DNA of 64,000 nucleotides, taken from Guopingia tenuis (GTDB taxonomy: Bacteria > Bacillota > Clostridia > Christensenellales > Christensenellaceae). The stretch lies in assembly GCF_014384805.1 (NCBI RefSeq), contig NZ_JACRSS010000001.1:930001-994000 (forward strand), written 5' to 3'. Made by a program: the position numbers and the translations under genes. This document shows, piece after piece, positions 49,931 to 58,557 of this stretch. Numbering within the stretch: position 1 is the first letter of the stretch; each line of letters starts with the position of its first letter. Under the pieces are notes generated by a model. It searched no databases. It was given only the letters and a program-made list of their open reading frames with translations, and was not told where the DNA came from.

Positions 49931-50621
49931 CGTTTCCCCCGTTCCCGGCGCCATACAGCGCCGCAAGCGTCTCCGCAGAAACCGGAAGCTCCTCCGCGCC
50001 CGCCTCCAGGCAGGCGATCACCGGAACGCCGCCCAGTTCCTCGATCATGCGCCGGTTGTCTTCCTCCATGGGGCTTCCTGTCCAGCGGTTAAGGATGATC
50101 CCCCGCACGGGCAGTTCTCTGCGCCGCATATATTCCAGGGTGAGCAGCGTGGCATTGATGGTTCCCAGCCCGGCATCCGCCACGACCAGCGAGGGCAGTT
50201 CCAGCGCCCGAATAATATCCTCCAAAAACAGATGGCAGGAATCATCATAACGGATGGGGCAGAGAATGCCGCCGCTTCCTTCCATGGTGATATACGCATG
50301 TTTTCCTGAAATGGCGTCATAGCCCCGCTTCACATGTTCCAGATCCACCGGCCGTCCCTCCCAGCGTGCCGCCAGATGCGGCGAAACCGCCGCCGAATAG
50401 ATATAGGGCACCATCTCGGAATAGGAATCCGTGAGGCCGGCAAACCGCTTCACATAGTCCGCATCTCCCGGCAGGCCCGCCGTCTCGTCCGCGCCGCTCA
50501 ATGCCGCCTTATAATATCCCGCGTCATAGCCCGCCGCGCACAGCTGCCGGACGATCCGGGCCGTCACATAGGTCTTTCCTGCGTCCGTTCCCGTCGCCGT
50601 AATAAAAAGTCCCCGGCTCAT
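49923..50621 (-). CDS. bioD: Dethiobiotin synthetase
   Basis: A 232-residue ATP-dependent carboxylase closing the ureido ring of dethiobiotin. It has the P-loop FITATGTDAGKTYVTA, KAALSGADE with the substrate-site lysine region, MEGSGGILCPI and VVADAGLGTINATLLTLEY. It overlaps both bioB (upstream) and bioA (downstream). Confidence 0.95.
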   Translation of the reverse strand: MSRGLFITATGTDAGKTYVTARIVRQLCAAGYDAGYYKAALSGADETAGLPGDADYVKRFAGLTDSYSEMVPYIYSAAVSPHLAARWEGRPVDLEHVKRGYDAISGKHAYITMEGSGGILCPIRYDDSCHLFLEDIIRALELPSLVVADAGLGTINATLLTLEYMRRRELPVRGIILNRWTGSPMEEDNRRMIEELGGVPVIACLEAGAEELPVSAETLAALYGAGNGGNDV

Positions 50622-51580
50622 GCTCGTTTCACCTCGAATCCCATTTTTCTTAGCATCTTCCGATCCGTCTCAACCGTAATGCCCGCCGTGGTGAGCATAT
50701 CGCCGGTTATGGCGGCGTTGGCCCCAGAGGCAAAGCAGGCCCGTCCCTTGTCCGGCAGCAATCCCCGGCCTCCCGCCAGGCGGATTTCCGCTCGGGGCAA
50801 AATCCATCGGAACAGGGCCACACTTTTCCGCATCTCCTCTGCCGGCAGAGGACGCCGCCCGGCAAAGGGAGTCCCCGGGATGGGGTTCAGCAGGTTGAGG
50901 GGAACCGAGCGGATGCCCAGCCGCCGAAGCTCCAGCGCCATATCCACCCGGTCCTCCACTGTCTCTCCCATGCCCAAAATGCCGCCGCTGCATACCTCCA
51001 GCCCGGCGGCCTGCGCATTCCGTATGACCTGGAGCTTGTCGTCATAGGTATGCGTGGAACATACCTCCGGGAAATAGCGGCGGGAGGTTTCCAGGTTATT
51101 GTGTACCCTTTCCAGCCCAGCCTCCTTCAACAGCGTAAATTCCTCCCGGCTCAGCAGCCCCAGGGAAGCGCAGGGGGAAATCCCCGTTTCCCGGCGCATC
51201 TTCCGCACCACCTGCGCAATGGCCTCCACCTCCGGCGCGGTCAGCCGTTTTCCCGATGTCACCAGCGAAAACCGCAGCACGCCCTGTTCCTCATGGTCCT
51301 CGGCCTCCCGGAGAATTTCCTTCTCGGAAAGCAGGGGGTATTCCCCCGCCCCCGTCTCATAAAATGCGGACTGGGCGCAGAATTTGCAGTTTTCCGGGCA
51401 CCGTCCGCTTTTGGCATTGATAATGGCACAGAGATCAAAACGGTTTTGGCAGAAATGCCGCCGGATCGCATCGGCTCCGGAGCATAGCTCCTCTGCGGGA
51501 GCGTCCCACAGTGCCAACGCCTCCTCCCGGCAAAGCTCTCCGCCTTCCAAAATTTTTTGCTGATACGCTTCCAGCTTCAT
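50618..51580 (-). CDS. bioB: Biotin synthase (radical SAM)
   Basis: A 320-residue radical-SAM sulfur insertase turning dethiobiotin into biotin. The SAM cluster motif is NAKSGRCPENCKFCAQSAFY (CxxxCxxC near residue 55); further conserved pieces are THTYDDKLQVIRNAQAAGLEVCSGGILGMGE and the Arg ligand in RLAGGRGLL. The ATG at 51580 follows AGGAGG and overlaps the bioY stop. A longer frame upstream is a shadow of bioY. Confidence 0.95.
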   Translation of the reverse strand: MKLEAYQQKILEGGELCREEALALWDAPAEELCSGADAIRRHFCQNRFDLCAIINAKSGRCPENCKFCAQSAFYETGAGEYPLLSEKEILREAEDHEEQGVLRFSLVTSGKRLTAPEVEAIAQVVRKMRRETGISPCASLGLLSREEFTLLKEAGLERVHNNLETSRRYFPEVCSTHTYDDKLQVIRNAQAAGLEVCSGGILGMGETVEDRVDMALELRRLGIRSVPLNLLNPIPGTPFAGRRPLPAEEMRKSVALFRWILPRAEIRLAGGRGLLPDKGRACFASGANAAITGDMLTTAGITVETDRKMLRKMGFEVKRA

Positions 51581-52164
51581 GTCGTTTCCTCCTGTATTCG
51601 CTTCTTTTGCATTTCTTTCCGCCCCAGAACCGGCAGCAGCCGCCGGGCCAGCCCGGCTCCCAGAAAACAGAGCAGGATATCGCCCGGAACTGCCATCAAA
51701 AAGCAATAATAGAAGAGCGGGCCAAAGGCGATGGGTGTGGCAATGACATAGTTGCAGATGAGATAATAGTACGCCATCCCCAACAGATATACCGCCCCCA
51801 GCCCCACAAATCCGGAAACCAGCAGCCGCCCATAGGTCGCCTCTCCCCGGCGGGCAAGTATCCCGGTCAGATAACTTCCCAGACAGAATCCCAGAAGATA
51901 GCCGAAGCTGGGCCTTAAGACATAGCCAATGCCTCCGCCCTCGGCAAATATGGGGATTCCCAAAAGCCCCAGAGCGATATAGAGTGCCACGCTGAGGGCG
52001 CCCCATTTTCCGCCCAGCAGCCAGCCCGCCAGAGTCGTGCATAAAAATTGTAAAGTAAATGGCACGACGGGCACAGGGATTTTGATGAAGGCACCCACCG
52101 CCGTCAGGGCGGCAAAAAAGGCGCATAGGATAAGCTTCCGGATTTTCTCCCTATTTTTTTCCAT
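51577..52164 (-). CDS. bioY: BioY biotin transporter (ECF S component)
   Basis: A 195-residue six-helix biotin-binding membrane protein: PVPVVPFTLQFLCTTLAGWLLGGKWGALSVALYIALGLLGIPIFAEGGG is characteristic. It imports biotin, alone or with the ECF energising module, whose genes are not in the window. It overlaps both birA and bioB, so the cell couples uptake with synthesis. Confidence 0.94.
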   Translation of the reverse strand: MEKNREKIRKLILCAFFAALTAVGAFIKIPVPVVPFTLQFLCTTLAGWLLGGKWGALSVALYIALGLLGIPIFAEGGGIGYVLRPSFGYLLGFCLGSYLTGILARRGEATYGRLLVSGFVGLGAVYLLGMAYYYLICNYVIATPIAFGPLFYYCFLMAVPGDILLCFLGAGLARRLLPVLGRKEMQKKRIQEETT

Positions 52165-53125
52165 AACAGATCTCCACCTCTCCGGCCCGCAGGCGCTCGA
52201 TTTCTCCGTTTTTCTTTTGCAGGATCAGGGAAAAGTCCCGGCCGATATCCAAAACTTCCGCCGGTTCCCGCCGTCCTTTTCCCAGTATCTCCACGCGCTT
52301 TCCCAGAAGCAGGGAGCGGCGGCGGTATTCTGAATAAAAGGTCCCGGCATCCAGATTTTCATAATATTCCCAAAAAATCTCCAGAATCCGGGCAATCAGA
52401 CGGCTCCGGGCGTTATTCCCGGGTTTTTCCAAAATGGTCCCGGTCTTTTTTCGCAATTCCTCCGGGAAGCCCTCTGCCGGCGGAGAAACATTCACGCCAA
52501 TGCCCAAAACGGCGGATTCCATGCGGCCTTCCTCGATGCTGTAAGTCCCTTCTGTCAGGATTCCGCAGATTTTCTTTCCATCCATATAGATATCGTTGAC
52601 CCATTTGATCTCTGCCGGCCGCTTGGCAAGCTCCTCCGCCGCCTGGGCTACGGCGACGGCGGCCGCCGTCGTCAGCAGGGAAGCTTCTGTTTCCGGAGAC
52701 GGACGCAGAACCAGGCTGAAATATACTCCAGTTCCCCCGGGCGAAAAAAAGCTGCGCCCCAGCCGCCCGCGCCCGGCTGTCTGTTCCCCGGCAACTACCA
52801 CAGTGCCTTCCCTGCCGCCTCGCTGGGCCAGATCCCGAGCCAGCCGGTTGGTGGAATCCAGTGTCTTTTCCACCTGGATGGCAAATACCTCTGGATGGCG
52901 CAGATATCCGCTGATACAGGCGGGCGACAGAATATCCGCCGCATCCGAAAGGGCATAGCCCCGGTTGGTCGCCGCCTGGATGCACATGCCCTCGCTCTCC
53001 AGCTGCTTTACGGCCTTCCATACCGCCGCCCGGCTGACGCCCAGATGCCGCGCCATCTCCTCGCCGGAAATATATTCGCCCCGGTGCCGCAGCAGCAGCT
53101 CCGCCACCTTTTCCTTTATGGTCAC
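52151..53125 (-). CDS. birA: Bifunctional biotin-protein ligase and biotin operon repressor
   Basis: A 324-residue BirA of the bifunctional type: an N-terminal winged helix (about residues 1-65, ISGEEMARHLGVSRAAVWKAVKQLESEG) and a ligase domain with GEQTAGRGRLGRSFFSPGG (biotinyl-AMP loop), KWVNDIYMDGKKICGILTE and a C-terminal SH3-like cap. I chose the GTG at 53125, six bases after GGAGGG; an ATG at 53140 lies too near the transcript start. It heads the operon and should repress it when biotin is ample. Confidence 0.93.
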   Translation of the reverse strand: MTIKEKVAELLLRHRGEYISGEEMARHLGVSRAAVWKAVKQLESEGMCIQAATNRGYALSDAADILSPACISGYLRHPEVFAIQVEKTLDSTNRLARDLAQRGGREGTVVVAGEQTAGRGRLGRSFFSPGGTGVYFSLVLRPSPETEASLLTTAAAVAVAQAAEELAKRPAEIKWVNDIYMDGKKICGILTEGTYSIEEGRMESAVLGIGVNVSPPAEGFPEELRKKTGTILEKPGNNARSRLIARILEIFWEYYENLDAGTFYSEYRRRSLLLGKRVEILGKGRREPAEVLDIGRDFSLILQKKNGEIERLRAGEVEICYGKK

Positions 53126-53157
53126 ACGATTTCCCTCCATCCCGCTTCTATAGGCGA

Positions 53158-53213
53158 AGTATAGCAATGCGAAAAAACGATTGTCAACCAAATATAGCAT
53201 TTTGGGTTTACAA
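53158..53213 (-). promoter_or_regulatory. BirA operator and promoter of the biotin operon
   Basis: TTGTCAACC (53181-53189) and GGTTTACAA (53205-53213) separated by exactly 15 bases match the classic BirA box. The minus-strand promoter TTGACA (53187-53182), spacer 18, TATACT (53163-53158) overlaps the left half of the box. Confidence 0.93.
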
Positions 53214-53456
53214 TCCGGCAAATTTTTTCCTTTCCTTCAGTGGGAGACCCCCTTGCCATTTGACTTGCCCACAAAAAAATTCTCCAGATGTGTCCTGTAT
53301 CCATAAAAAAAGAAAGGGAATCCCTTTCTCATCCTGTCTTTTTATGGAACGGTTCGCCTTTGGGTTCCCGTCTTTGTTTTCCTTGCGGCATGAGCAGCCG
53401 GACTGCATGCAGATTCCTCTCGATCGCCGGCTTTTTTCTCAAAAATTTCGGATGCA

Positions 53457-53484
53457 AAAAGGCGGCGCTGCCGCGCCGCCTTTC
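53457..53484 (-). terminator. Terminator of the glycosyltransferase-like gene
   Basis: A GC-rich stem, AAAGGCGGCG with CGCCGCCTTT, with A/T flanks, about 16 bases past the stop. Confidence 0.8.
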
Positions 53485-53499
53485 TCCGCATATCCTTTC

Positions 53500-54744
53500 C
53501 TATTCGCCAAGGGCATATTCCTTTACCCTTTCAAACAGGCGCTTTGTCTCCTCAAATTCCTCAAAATGCCGCGGCGCGTTGGCGCGGTATTTGCGAAGTT
53601 CCTCTGCAATGCCCAAAAACTCCGGACGGTTAAAATAGCTGCAGAGCTTGGGCAGCACCTGCTCCATCTTCTCCTGCATTTCATCCAGAATCGCATCAAA
53701 CTCGCTCCGGCGGGTGATATACATATAAAGCGGCTTATACCGCGTCCATCCCAGGCAGGCCCCATAGAAGCGGTTGATAACTTCCTCCGAGCCAAAATCG
53801 ATGGGCTTGAGCACATTGGGCAGAACGCCCTTCAGCAGATGGCGGTAATAGGCAAAGCCATCGTGGAAGGTATAGCTGGGGATATGCTTGACGTTGACAT
53901 CCTTGAGGCAGGTGCTCAAAAACGTGTCCTCTCCTCGGGCGCCGGGCGGGTTATAGAACGGGAAAAGCCGCTCGGGGGAAGTCAGGTTGATGCCCAGGTT
54001 TCCGCCCGTGATGAACTTCGCGCCGTTGACCTCTTCCGCCAGGCTGGTTTTCTGCTCAATCAGAATGGTTTTGTCCGCATAGGTGATGCCGCCGCTGCGC
54101 ATCGTCTCCTTGGCGGTTTCCCAGTTGAGGACGTCGTTGCTCATGGCCTCAATAAAGGTTTTGAAATCCTCTTCGGAGAGGATATGGTCAAATTCGATAT
54201 AGGGAATGGGCGTGATATACCCGCAGTGATATCCGTTGGTGATATCCGCCGTCCGCAGGCTCTTCACATGGGATTCCAGGACATGCTGCCCGCTCCAGAG
54301 CAGGAAATCCTTGGATTCGGTCACGGCCATGGGGTATTCGTCGTCATCCAGGAAAATAAGATAATCGATGCCGTTTTTGAGCGCCGTATACACCACACTG
54401 TTGCGCTGCCGGGCATAGCCCGTTCCAAAGCAGATGTTCTTTTTATCCTCGGGGATTACCCCTTTTTTCGCCAGCTCATCCTCCGCGGCCCGAATGTCCT
54501 CCTCGCCGATGAAATAGCAGTGATCCAGCTTCTCCGCCACCGATTTTCCGATGCGGGTATAGTCCGTCCGGCAGGTATTGGAATAGGTGAGATCATAGGC
54601 CACCAGCAAATTCAGATGGATATTCCGGTTGTTGAGAAGGCCGGATTCCTCTAAGTGATAAATAAACGTTCCCAGAACGCTCTGAAAACTCCGCCGGCCC
54701 GTGGCAAATCCAATCCCGACGGAAATTTCTCCTTCATGTGTCAT
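53500..54744 (-). CDS. Putative GT-A-fold glycosyltransferase
   Basis: A 414-residue soluble protein. It has an N-terminal nucleotide-binding-like half (ISVGIGFATGRRSFQSVLGTFIYHL), an Arg-rich GTGYARQRNSVVYTALKNG segment and a DxD-type metal motif in YLIFLDDDEYPMAVTE (about residue 150), then GGNLGINLTS and PPGARGEDTFLSTCL, which looks like the acceptor-side acidic pair of family 2-like transferases. Family and acceptor are not certain. AAGGAGGGAG precedes the ATG. It is monocistronic. Confidence 0.65.
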   Translation of the reverse strand: MTHEGEISVGIGFATGRRSFQSVLGTFIYHLEESGLLNNRNIHLNLLVAYDLTYSNTCRTDYTRIGKSVAEKLDHCYFIGEEDIRAAEDELAKKGVIPEDKKNICFGTGYARQRNSVVYTALKNGIDYLIFLDDDEYPMAVTESKDFLLWSGQHVLESHVKSLRTADITNGYHCGYITPIPYIEFDHILSEEDFKTFIEAMSNDVLNWETAKETMRSGGITYADKTILIEQKTSLAEEVNGAKFITGGNLGINLTSPERLFPFYNPPGARGEDTFLSTCLKDVNVKHIPSYTFHDGFAYYRHLLKGVLPNVLKPIDFGSEEVINRFYGACLGWTRYKPLYMYITRRSEFDAILDEMQEKMEQVLPKLCSYFNRPEFLGIAEELRKYRANAPRHFEEFEETKRLFERVKEYALGE

Positions 54745-54881
54745 GATACTCCCTCCTTTTTATCACCATACCATGGTTTCAAAAAGAAGGCAAATTAACA
54801 TTTTATAAACTTTCCGGCCCGGCGCTCTCCCCCTTTTCCCGAAAATATGCTATACTTCCCATAGAAAAAGGAGAAATGGCC

Positions 54882-55466
54882 ATGGATTATCGGGAAGCGG
54901 CCCGGCAGTTTGTCCCCCAAACACGGGAGGATGCCGCGGTACGACAGATTTTTTTAGATGTTATCCGGCAATGGGGCGATGTTTCCCTGACCCGGGAATG
55001 CGCGCTGTTTCATTTCACCTCCTCGGCGATGGTGTTTGACGAGTCCTTCTCCCATGTCCTCATGGCCTATCACAATATCTATCAGTCCTGGGCCTGGACG
55101 GGCGGCCATTGCGACGGAGAGACCTGGCCCCTCCAGACAGCCATGCGGGAGGCCCGGGAGGAAACCGGGATCCGCATTCTGCATCCCCTCTCCCCCCTGC
55201 CGGTTTCTCTGGATATCCTCCCGGTTGCCGCCCATGAAAAACGCGGGCGCTATGTTCCCCCGCATCTGCATCTTTCCTTCTGCTATTCCTTCTGCGCTCC
55301 GCAGGACCAGCCGCTTAGGGAAAGGCCGGAAGAAAACAGCAGCGTCGGCTGGGTTCCTTTAAAGGAGCTGCATTCCCGGGTGACAGAAGCAGAGATGCTC
55401 CCGATCTATGATAAAATTATCTGCCGCACGCTTTTAGAGCTGCGCGCAGCAAAGGAGACACCATGA
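54882..55466 (+). CDS. Nudix hydrolase
   Basis: A 194-residue Nudix enzyme. The Nudix box is GGHCDGETWPLQTAMREAREETGI (about residues 72-95), with the REAREETG core. It cleaves nucleoside-diphosphate-linked compounds; an extra N-terminal 45 residues precede the fold. The ATG at 54882 has AGGAG eight bases upstream; the ATG at 54876 is too near. Its stop overlaps the HAD gene, so the two may act together on a nucleotide and its phosphate product. Confidence 0.88.
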   Translation: MDYREAARQFVPQTREDAAVRQIFLDVIRQWGDVSLTRECALFHFTSSAMVFDESFSHVLMAYHNIYQSWAWTGGHCDGETWPLQTAMREAREETGIRILHPLSPLPVSLDILPVAAHEKRGRYVPPHLHLSFCYSFCAPQDQPLRERPEENSSVGWVPLKELHSRVTEAEMLPIYDKIICRTLLELRAAKETP

Positions 55467-56110
55467 ACAAGCAGTATATACTTTTTGACCTGGACGGCAC
55501 CCTCATCGATTCCAAAATCGGCATTCTGCGCTGTCTGGAATATGCCCTCTCTCACTTTGGCATTCAGGCTACGCCGGATCAGCTGGATGCTTTTGTCGGG
55601 CCGCCCCTCTATGATACCTATATCAAGATGTTCCATGGTTCCCATGACGAAGCGTTGGAATTTGTCCGCCTGTACCGGGAGCGGTTTGCCTCCAAAGGCG
55701 TCATGGAAAATTCCCTGTTTCCCGGCGTGGAGGATTTTCTGGCGCAGCTTCAGGCGCGGGGAAAGACGCTGCTGCTGGCCACCTCCAAGCCCACGGTTTT
55801 CGCCCGGCAGATCCTTGCGCACTATGGCCTGGACCGCTATTTCGCCCTGATAGGCGGCAGCAATATGGACAACACCCGTTCCCACAAAAATGAGGTGATC
55901 GAATACGTTTTGGAAACCTGCGGCCTGCAGGACCGCCGCGGCGAATGCGTCATGATCGGCGACCGCCGCCAGGATGTGATCGGTGCCCGCCAGACCGGCC
56001 TGGACTGCATCGCCGTCCGCTATGGCTATGCCGCTCCCGGGGAACTGGAGGAAGCCGGCGCCCATGTGTTTGCCGAAGATTTCGCGGCGCTCCTCGCCCT
56101 CCTTCCTTGA
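55463..56110 (+). CDS. HAD-family phosphatase (phosphoglycolate phosphatase-like)
   Basis: A 215-residue haloacid-dehalogenase phosphatase: nucleophile Asp in LFDLDGTLIDS, motif II in LLATSKPTVFA, motif III Lys/Asp in VMIGDRRQDVIGARQTGLD, and a small helical cap (residues about 20-80). Close to the Gph/PpaX/nucleotidase group. It overlaps the Nudix gene by four bases. Confidence 0.9.
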   Translation: MNKQYILFDLDGTLIDSKIGILRCLEYALSHFGIQATPDQLDAFVGPPLYDTYIKMFHGSHDEALEFVRLYRERFASKGVMENSLFPGVEDFLAQLQARGKTLLLATSKPTVFARQILAHYGLDRYFALIGGSNMDNTRSHKNEVIEYVLETCGLQDRRGECVMIGDRRQDVIGARQTGLDCIAVRYGYAAPGELEEAGAHVFAEDFAALLALLP

Positions 56111-56338
56111 GCGGCCCGCTTCCACGAAAACCCAGAGAGGGAAATTTTGCGGCCCCATGCTTAATTTATATATTTTATATTTTAAAATAGAAAGCCGCAT
56201 GGCAAGCCTGCTTCTTTAAATAGGAGAGCAGACAGGAATTTGCCGCAGAATGCCCTCCGCACACATTTGCAAATGGTTCCCATCTTTATCCGTTAATCTC
56301 ACAATCCATTGGCTAAAAAAGAGAACGACTAAAATTTT

Positions 56339-56374
56339 GCCGCGGGAAGCTCTATTCCCGCGCATTTTTTTGTC
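56339..56374 (+). terminator. Rho-independent terminator of unknown transcript
   Basis: A GC-rich hairpin, GCGGGAA and TTCCCGC around GCTCTA, followed by GCA and seven T on the plus strand. It lies 230 bases after the HAD gene, so it may end that operon's long 3' region or a separate small RNA. Confidence 0.75.
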
Positions 56375-56709
56375 AGCATAACCCAAGAATCGCCGACATA
56401 TCCCGTGTTTTTTAAAGAGAACTACGGGCCACACAGCTCTGGATCCGGTGTTTTTTAAAAACGGCATTTTTTCCGGGATCGTTTTGCGGGAAAGGAAGCA
56501 GCGGGAGAACGTGCCCGTCAGCCACCGGCTATTATGAAATTTTGTTTTCATAAATTCCTGGAAGTCCGTCTTTTATACAAAAAAAGAACAAATATTTTTT
56601 GCGGAATCGCTGAACTCTGTTCTCGCTCATCCGTGGAATCCCGATCCCCGAAGAAACATTCAAAGGGAACATGCGTTGTCTCCTTTTACCCTTTCTGGTT
56701 TTTCTGCAT

Positions 56710-56746
56710 AAAAATGCCGCAGAAGTTTTTTTACAGACTCTGCGGC
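56710..56746 (-). terminator. Terminator of the alcohol dehydrogenase gene
   Basis: Arms GCCGCAGA (56716-56723) and TCTGCGGC (56739-56746) followed on the minus strand by ATTTTTA, 16 bases past the stop. Confidence 0.85.
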
Positions 56747-56762
56747 TGTTTCTTTATTCTTT

Positions 56763-57791
56763 CTATTTCTCCGGCTGCTTGGCATAATCGATGACCACAT
56801 TCAGCGCATGATCCACATCTGCCGCCGTCTCAATGGCCTGGGGAAGCTGTTCCCAGGCGAACACATGAGTGATGAGGGAATCAATATCCCACCGTCCGCT
56901 CTCCATCAGCGCCATCACATCCCGCACATCCTCGCTCTGGTAGCCCCCGCTGCCGATAAGGGCATGCTGGGAAAAGGTCATGGAGAGGACGTCCACCGGC
57001 CTCTTGCCCGCCTGCACCGCCACCACGACCATGCGGCATTCGATTTTCCCCATGCTCTGGAATGTCTCCAAAATCGAAGGCGCCCCGGCCGCATCGATAA
57101 AGATATCCGCGTCCGCCGTCGGCCCGGAAAGCGAGCGCGCGGTTCCCAGGCATTCCATTGCCTTTTCCCGCAGATCCTCTCTTGCGCTGTTGCAGGTCAG
57201 AAGCCCCAGATTCCGTGCCTTTTCCAGCCGGAAGTCCGACAGGTCGCACACCATCACCTTTTCGCATCCAAAATACCGCAGGGCCAGGGCGGCGGCGATA
57301 CCGATGGTTCCGGCGCCAAATACGATGGCCTTTTCCCCCGGTTTGGGCAGCGCCCGGCGGGCCGCCCGCATCCCCACTGTAAATGGCTCGATGAGGCAGG
57401 CCGTCCGCGTTTTTATTTTCTCCCCCACGGGATAAACGCCTTCATATAGCCTGGCATGGGGAAGAACCATGTATTCCGAGAATCCGCCCAGCGTCCCGGC
57501 GCGCCCGGGATCCCCCTTGGCCAGCAACGGATAGGGATAGACCCGGTCCCCCACGCGGATGCCCTTCACCTCTCTCCCCACCTGCACGACCTGCGAAACC
57601 ATCTCATGCCCGAATTCTTCGCCTACCGTGATTTTATGCCCCGTTCCCGGCCCATGGAAATAAACCGCCACATCTGTCCCGCAAATGCTGGCGTATAGGT
57701 TTTTTACGACGATATCCTCTTCCCCTGCCTCCGGCAGAGGACGCTCTGTCAAAAGAATATCCCTTTTTCCGCGATATATCGCTGTCCGCAT
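56763..57791 (-). CDS. Zinc-type alcohol/polyol dehydrogenase
   Basis: A 342-residue medium-chain dehydrogenase. Catalytic-zinc ligands are in YASICGTDVAVY and GEEFGHEMVSQV; the NAD loop is VFGAGTIGIAAALAL. Unlike the acid-sugar operon homologue, the structural Cys4 loop is missing (the region reads PYPLLAKGDPGRAGTLGGFSEYM), as in some sorbitol dehydrogenase relatives. I chose the ATG at 57791, preceded by GGGAGAA. Substrate unknown; monocistronic. Confidence 0.87.
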   Translation of the reverse strand: MRTAIYRGKRDILLTERPLPEAGEEDIVVKNLYASICGTDVAVYFHGPGTGHKITVGEEFGHEMVSQVVQVGREVKGIRVGDRVYPYPLLAKGDPGRAGTLGGFSEYMVLPHARLYEGVYPVGEKIKTRTACLIEPFTVGMRAARRALPKPGEKAIVFGAGTIGIAAALALRYFGCEKVMVCDLSDFRLEKARNLGLLTCNSAREDLREKAMECLGTARSLSGPTADADIFIDAAGAPSILETFQSMGKIECRMVVVAVQAGKRPVDVLSMTFSQHALIGSGGYQSEDVRDVMALMESGRWDIDSLITHVFAWEQLPQAIETAADVDHALNVVIDYAKQPEK

Positions 57792-57961
57792 GCGGTTCTC
57801 CCTTCTCGCTCCGGCTCTCCATAAGAGTCTGCCGTTCCTTTCGTTATGAAAACAGTATAACATATATCATAAATTCCTATAAGCAAAATTCCCGGTTTTC
57901 TTTACTTTTCCTCCCTCGTCCCGTATAATAGACGAGAAGATTTGGAAAGGAGGGCCTGCCT

Positions 57962-58378
57962 TTGCGCATTGTTGTCATCGATGGTCAGGGCGGCGGCATG
58001 GGCCGCAGCATCGTGGAGCGCCTGAAGGAGCGCCTCCCCGGCGCGGAAATCATCGCCGTTGGAACCAATGCCACGGCAACCGCCCAGATGGTGCGGGGCG
58101 GCGGCGTCCGGGGTGCAACAGGAGAAAACGCGGTCGTTTTTAACTGTTCCCAGGCCGATGTGGTCATCGGGCCGGTGGGTATCTATTTTGCCAATTCCAT
58201 GCTGGGGGAAGTGACGCCCCGGATGGCGGAGGCATTGGCGGCATGCCGGGCGGAGAAATTCGCCATTCCGGTGTCCCGCTGCCATATCCACATCACGGGA
58301 ATCGCCGAGCAATCCCTTTCCGCCCATATCGAAGAGGCGGTTTCCCAAATCCTCCGGCTGCAAAACGGCGAAAATTAG
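57962..58378 (+). CDS. DUF3842-type small protein
   Basis: A 138-residue protein with a Rossmann-like start (RIVVIDGQGGGMGRSIVERLKERLPGAEIIAVGTNATAT), a QADVVIGPVGIYFANSMLGEVTPRMAEAL middle and a Cys/His pair in PVSRCHIHITGI. It matches DUF3842 as I know it, a Clostridia family of unknown role, perhaps binding a nucleotide. It starts with TTG after AAGGAGGG. Confidence 0.78.
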   Translation: MRIVVIDGQGGGMGRSIVERLKERLPGAEIIAVGTNATATAQMVRGGGVRGATGENAVVFNCSQADVVIGPVGIYFANSMLGEVTPRMAEALAACRAEKFAIPVSRCHIHITGIAEQSLSAHIEEAVSQILRLQNGEN

Positions 58379-58484
58379 GCGTTCCAGGAAGGAACCGCCT
58401 CCTATTGAAATAGGGTGTATATACCGCTGGCAGGAAGATGCAGCCGCATGGCAAAATAAAAGAAATTTGTTTTTAAAAATGCTA

Positions 58485-58537
58485 GGTCATGAAGATGTAG
58501 CGGGTTTTGCATAAACCCATGGCTTCATGGCTTTTTT
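58485..58537 (+). promoter_or_regulatory. Terminator-type leader before the kinase-ECF gene pair
   Basis: A nested hairpin, CATGAAG (58488-58494) with CTTCATG (58523-58529) enclosing GGGTTT (58502-58507) with AAACCC (58513-58518), is followed by six T and then the kinase ribosome binding site. Upstream (58425-58484) are further folds such as GATGC/GCAT. This is a plausible riboswitch or attenuator expression platform; I do not recognise the aptamer. Confidence 0.6.
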
Positions 58538-58557
58538 ATGTTTTCAGGGGGAAAGCA

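Larger units (their letters stand above)
56111..56762. other. Gene-poor stretch with scattered hairpins
   Basis: About 650 bases. It has a CCATGC/GCATGG long-range hairpin (about 56155-56210), a strong terminator at 56339-56374, and a 111-codon frame on the minus strand (56216-56551) that matches no family and spans the terminator. Possibly a small RNA ending at the terminator, or decayed sequence. Confidence 0.45.

Noticed and set aside
56216..56551. 111-codon minus-strand frame
   Set aside because: No domain, weak start context and a strong terminator hairpin inside; kept only as a gap observation.
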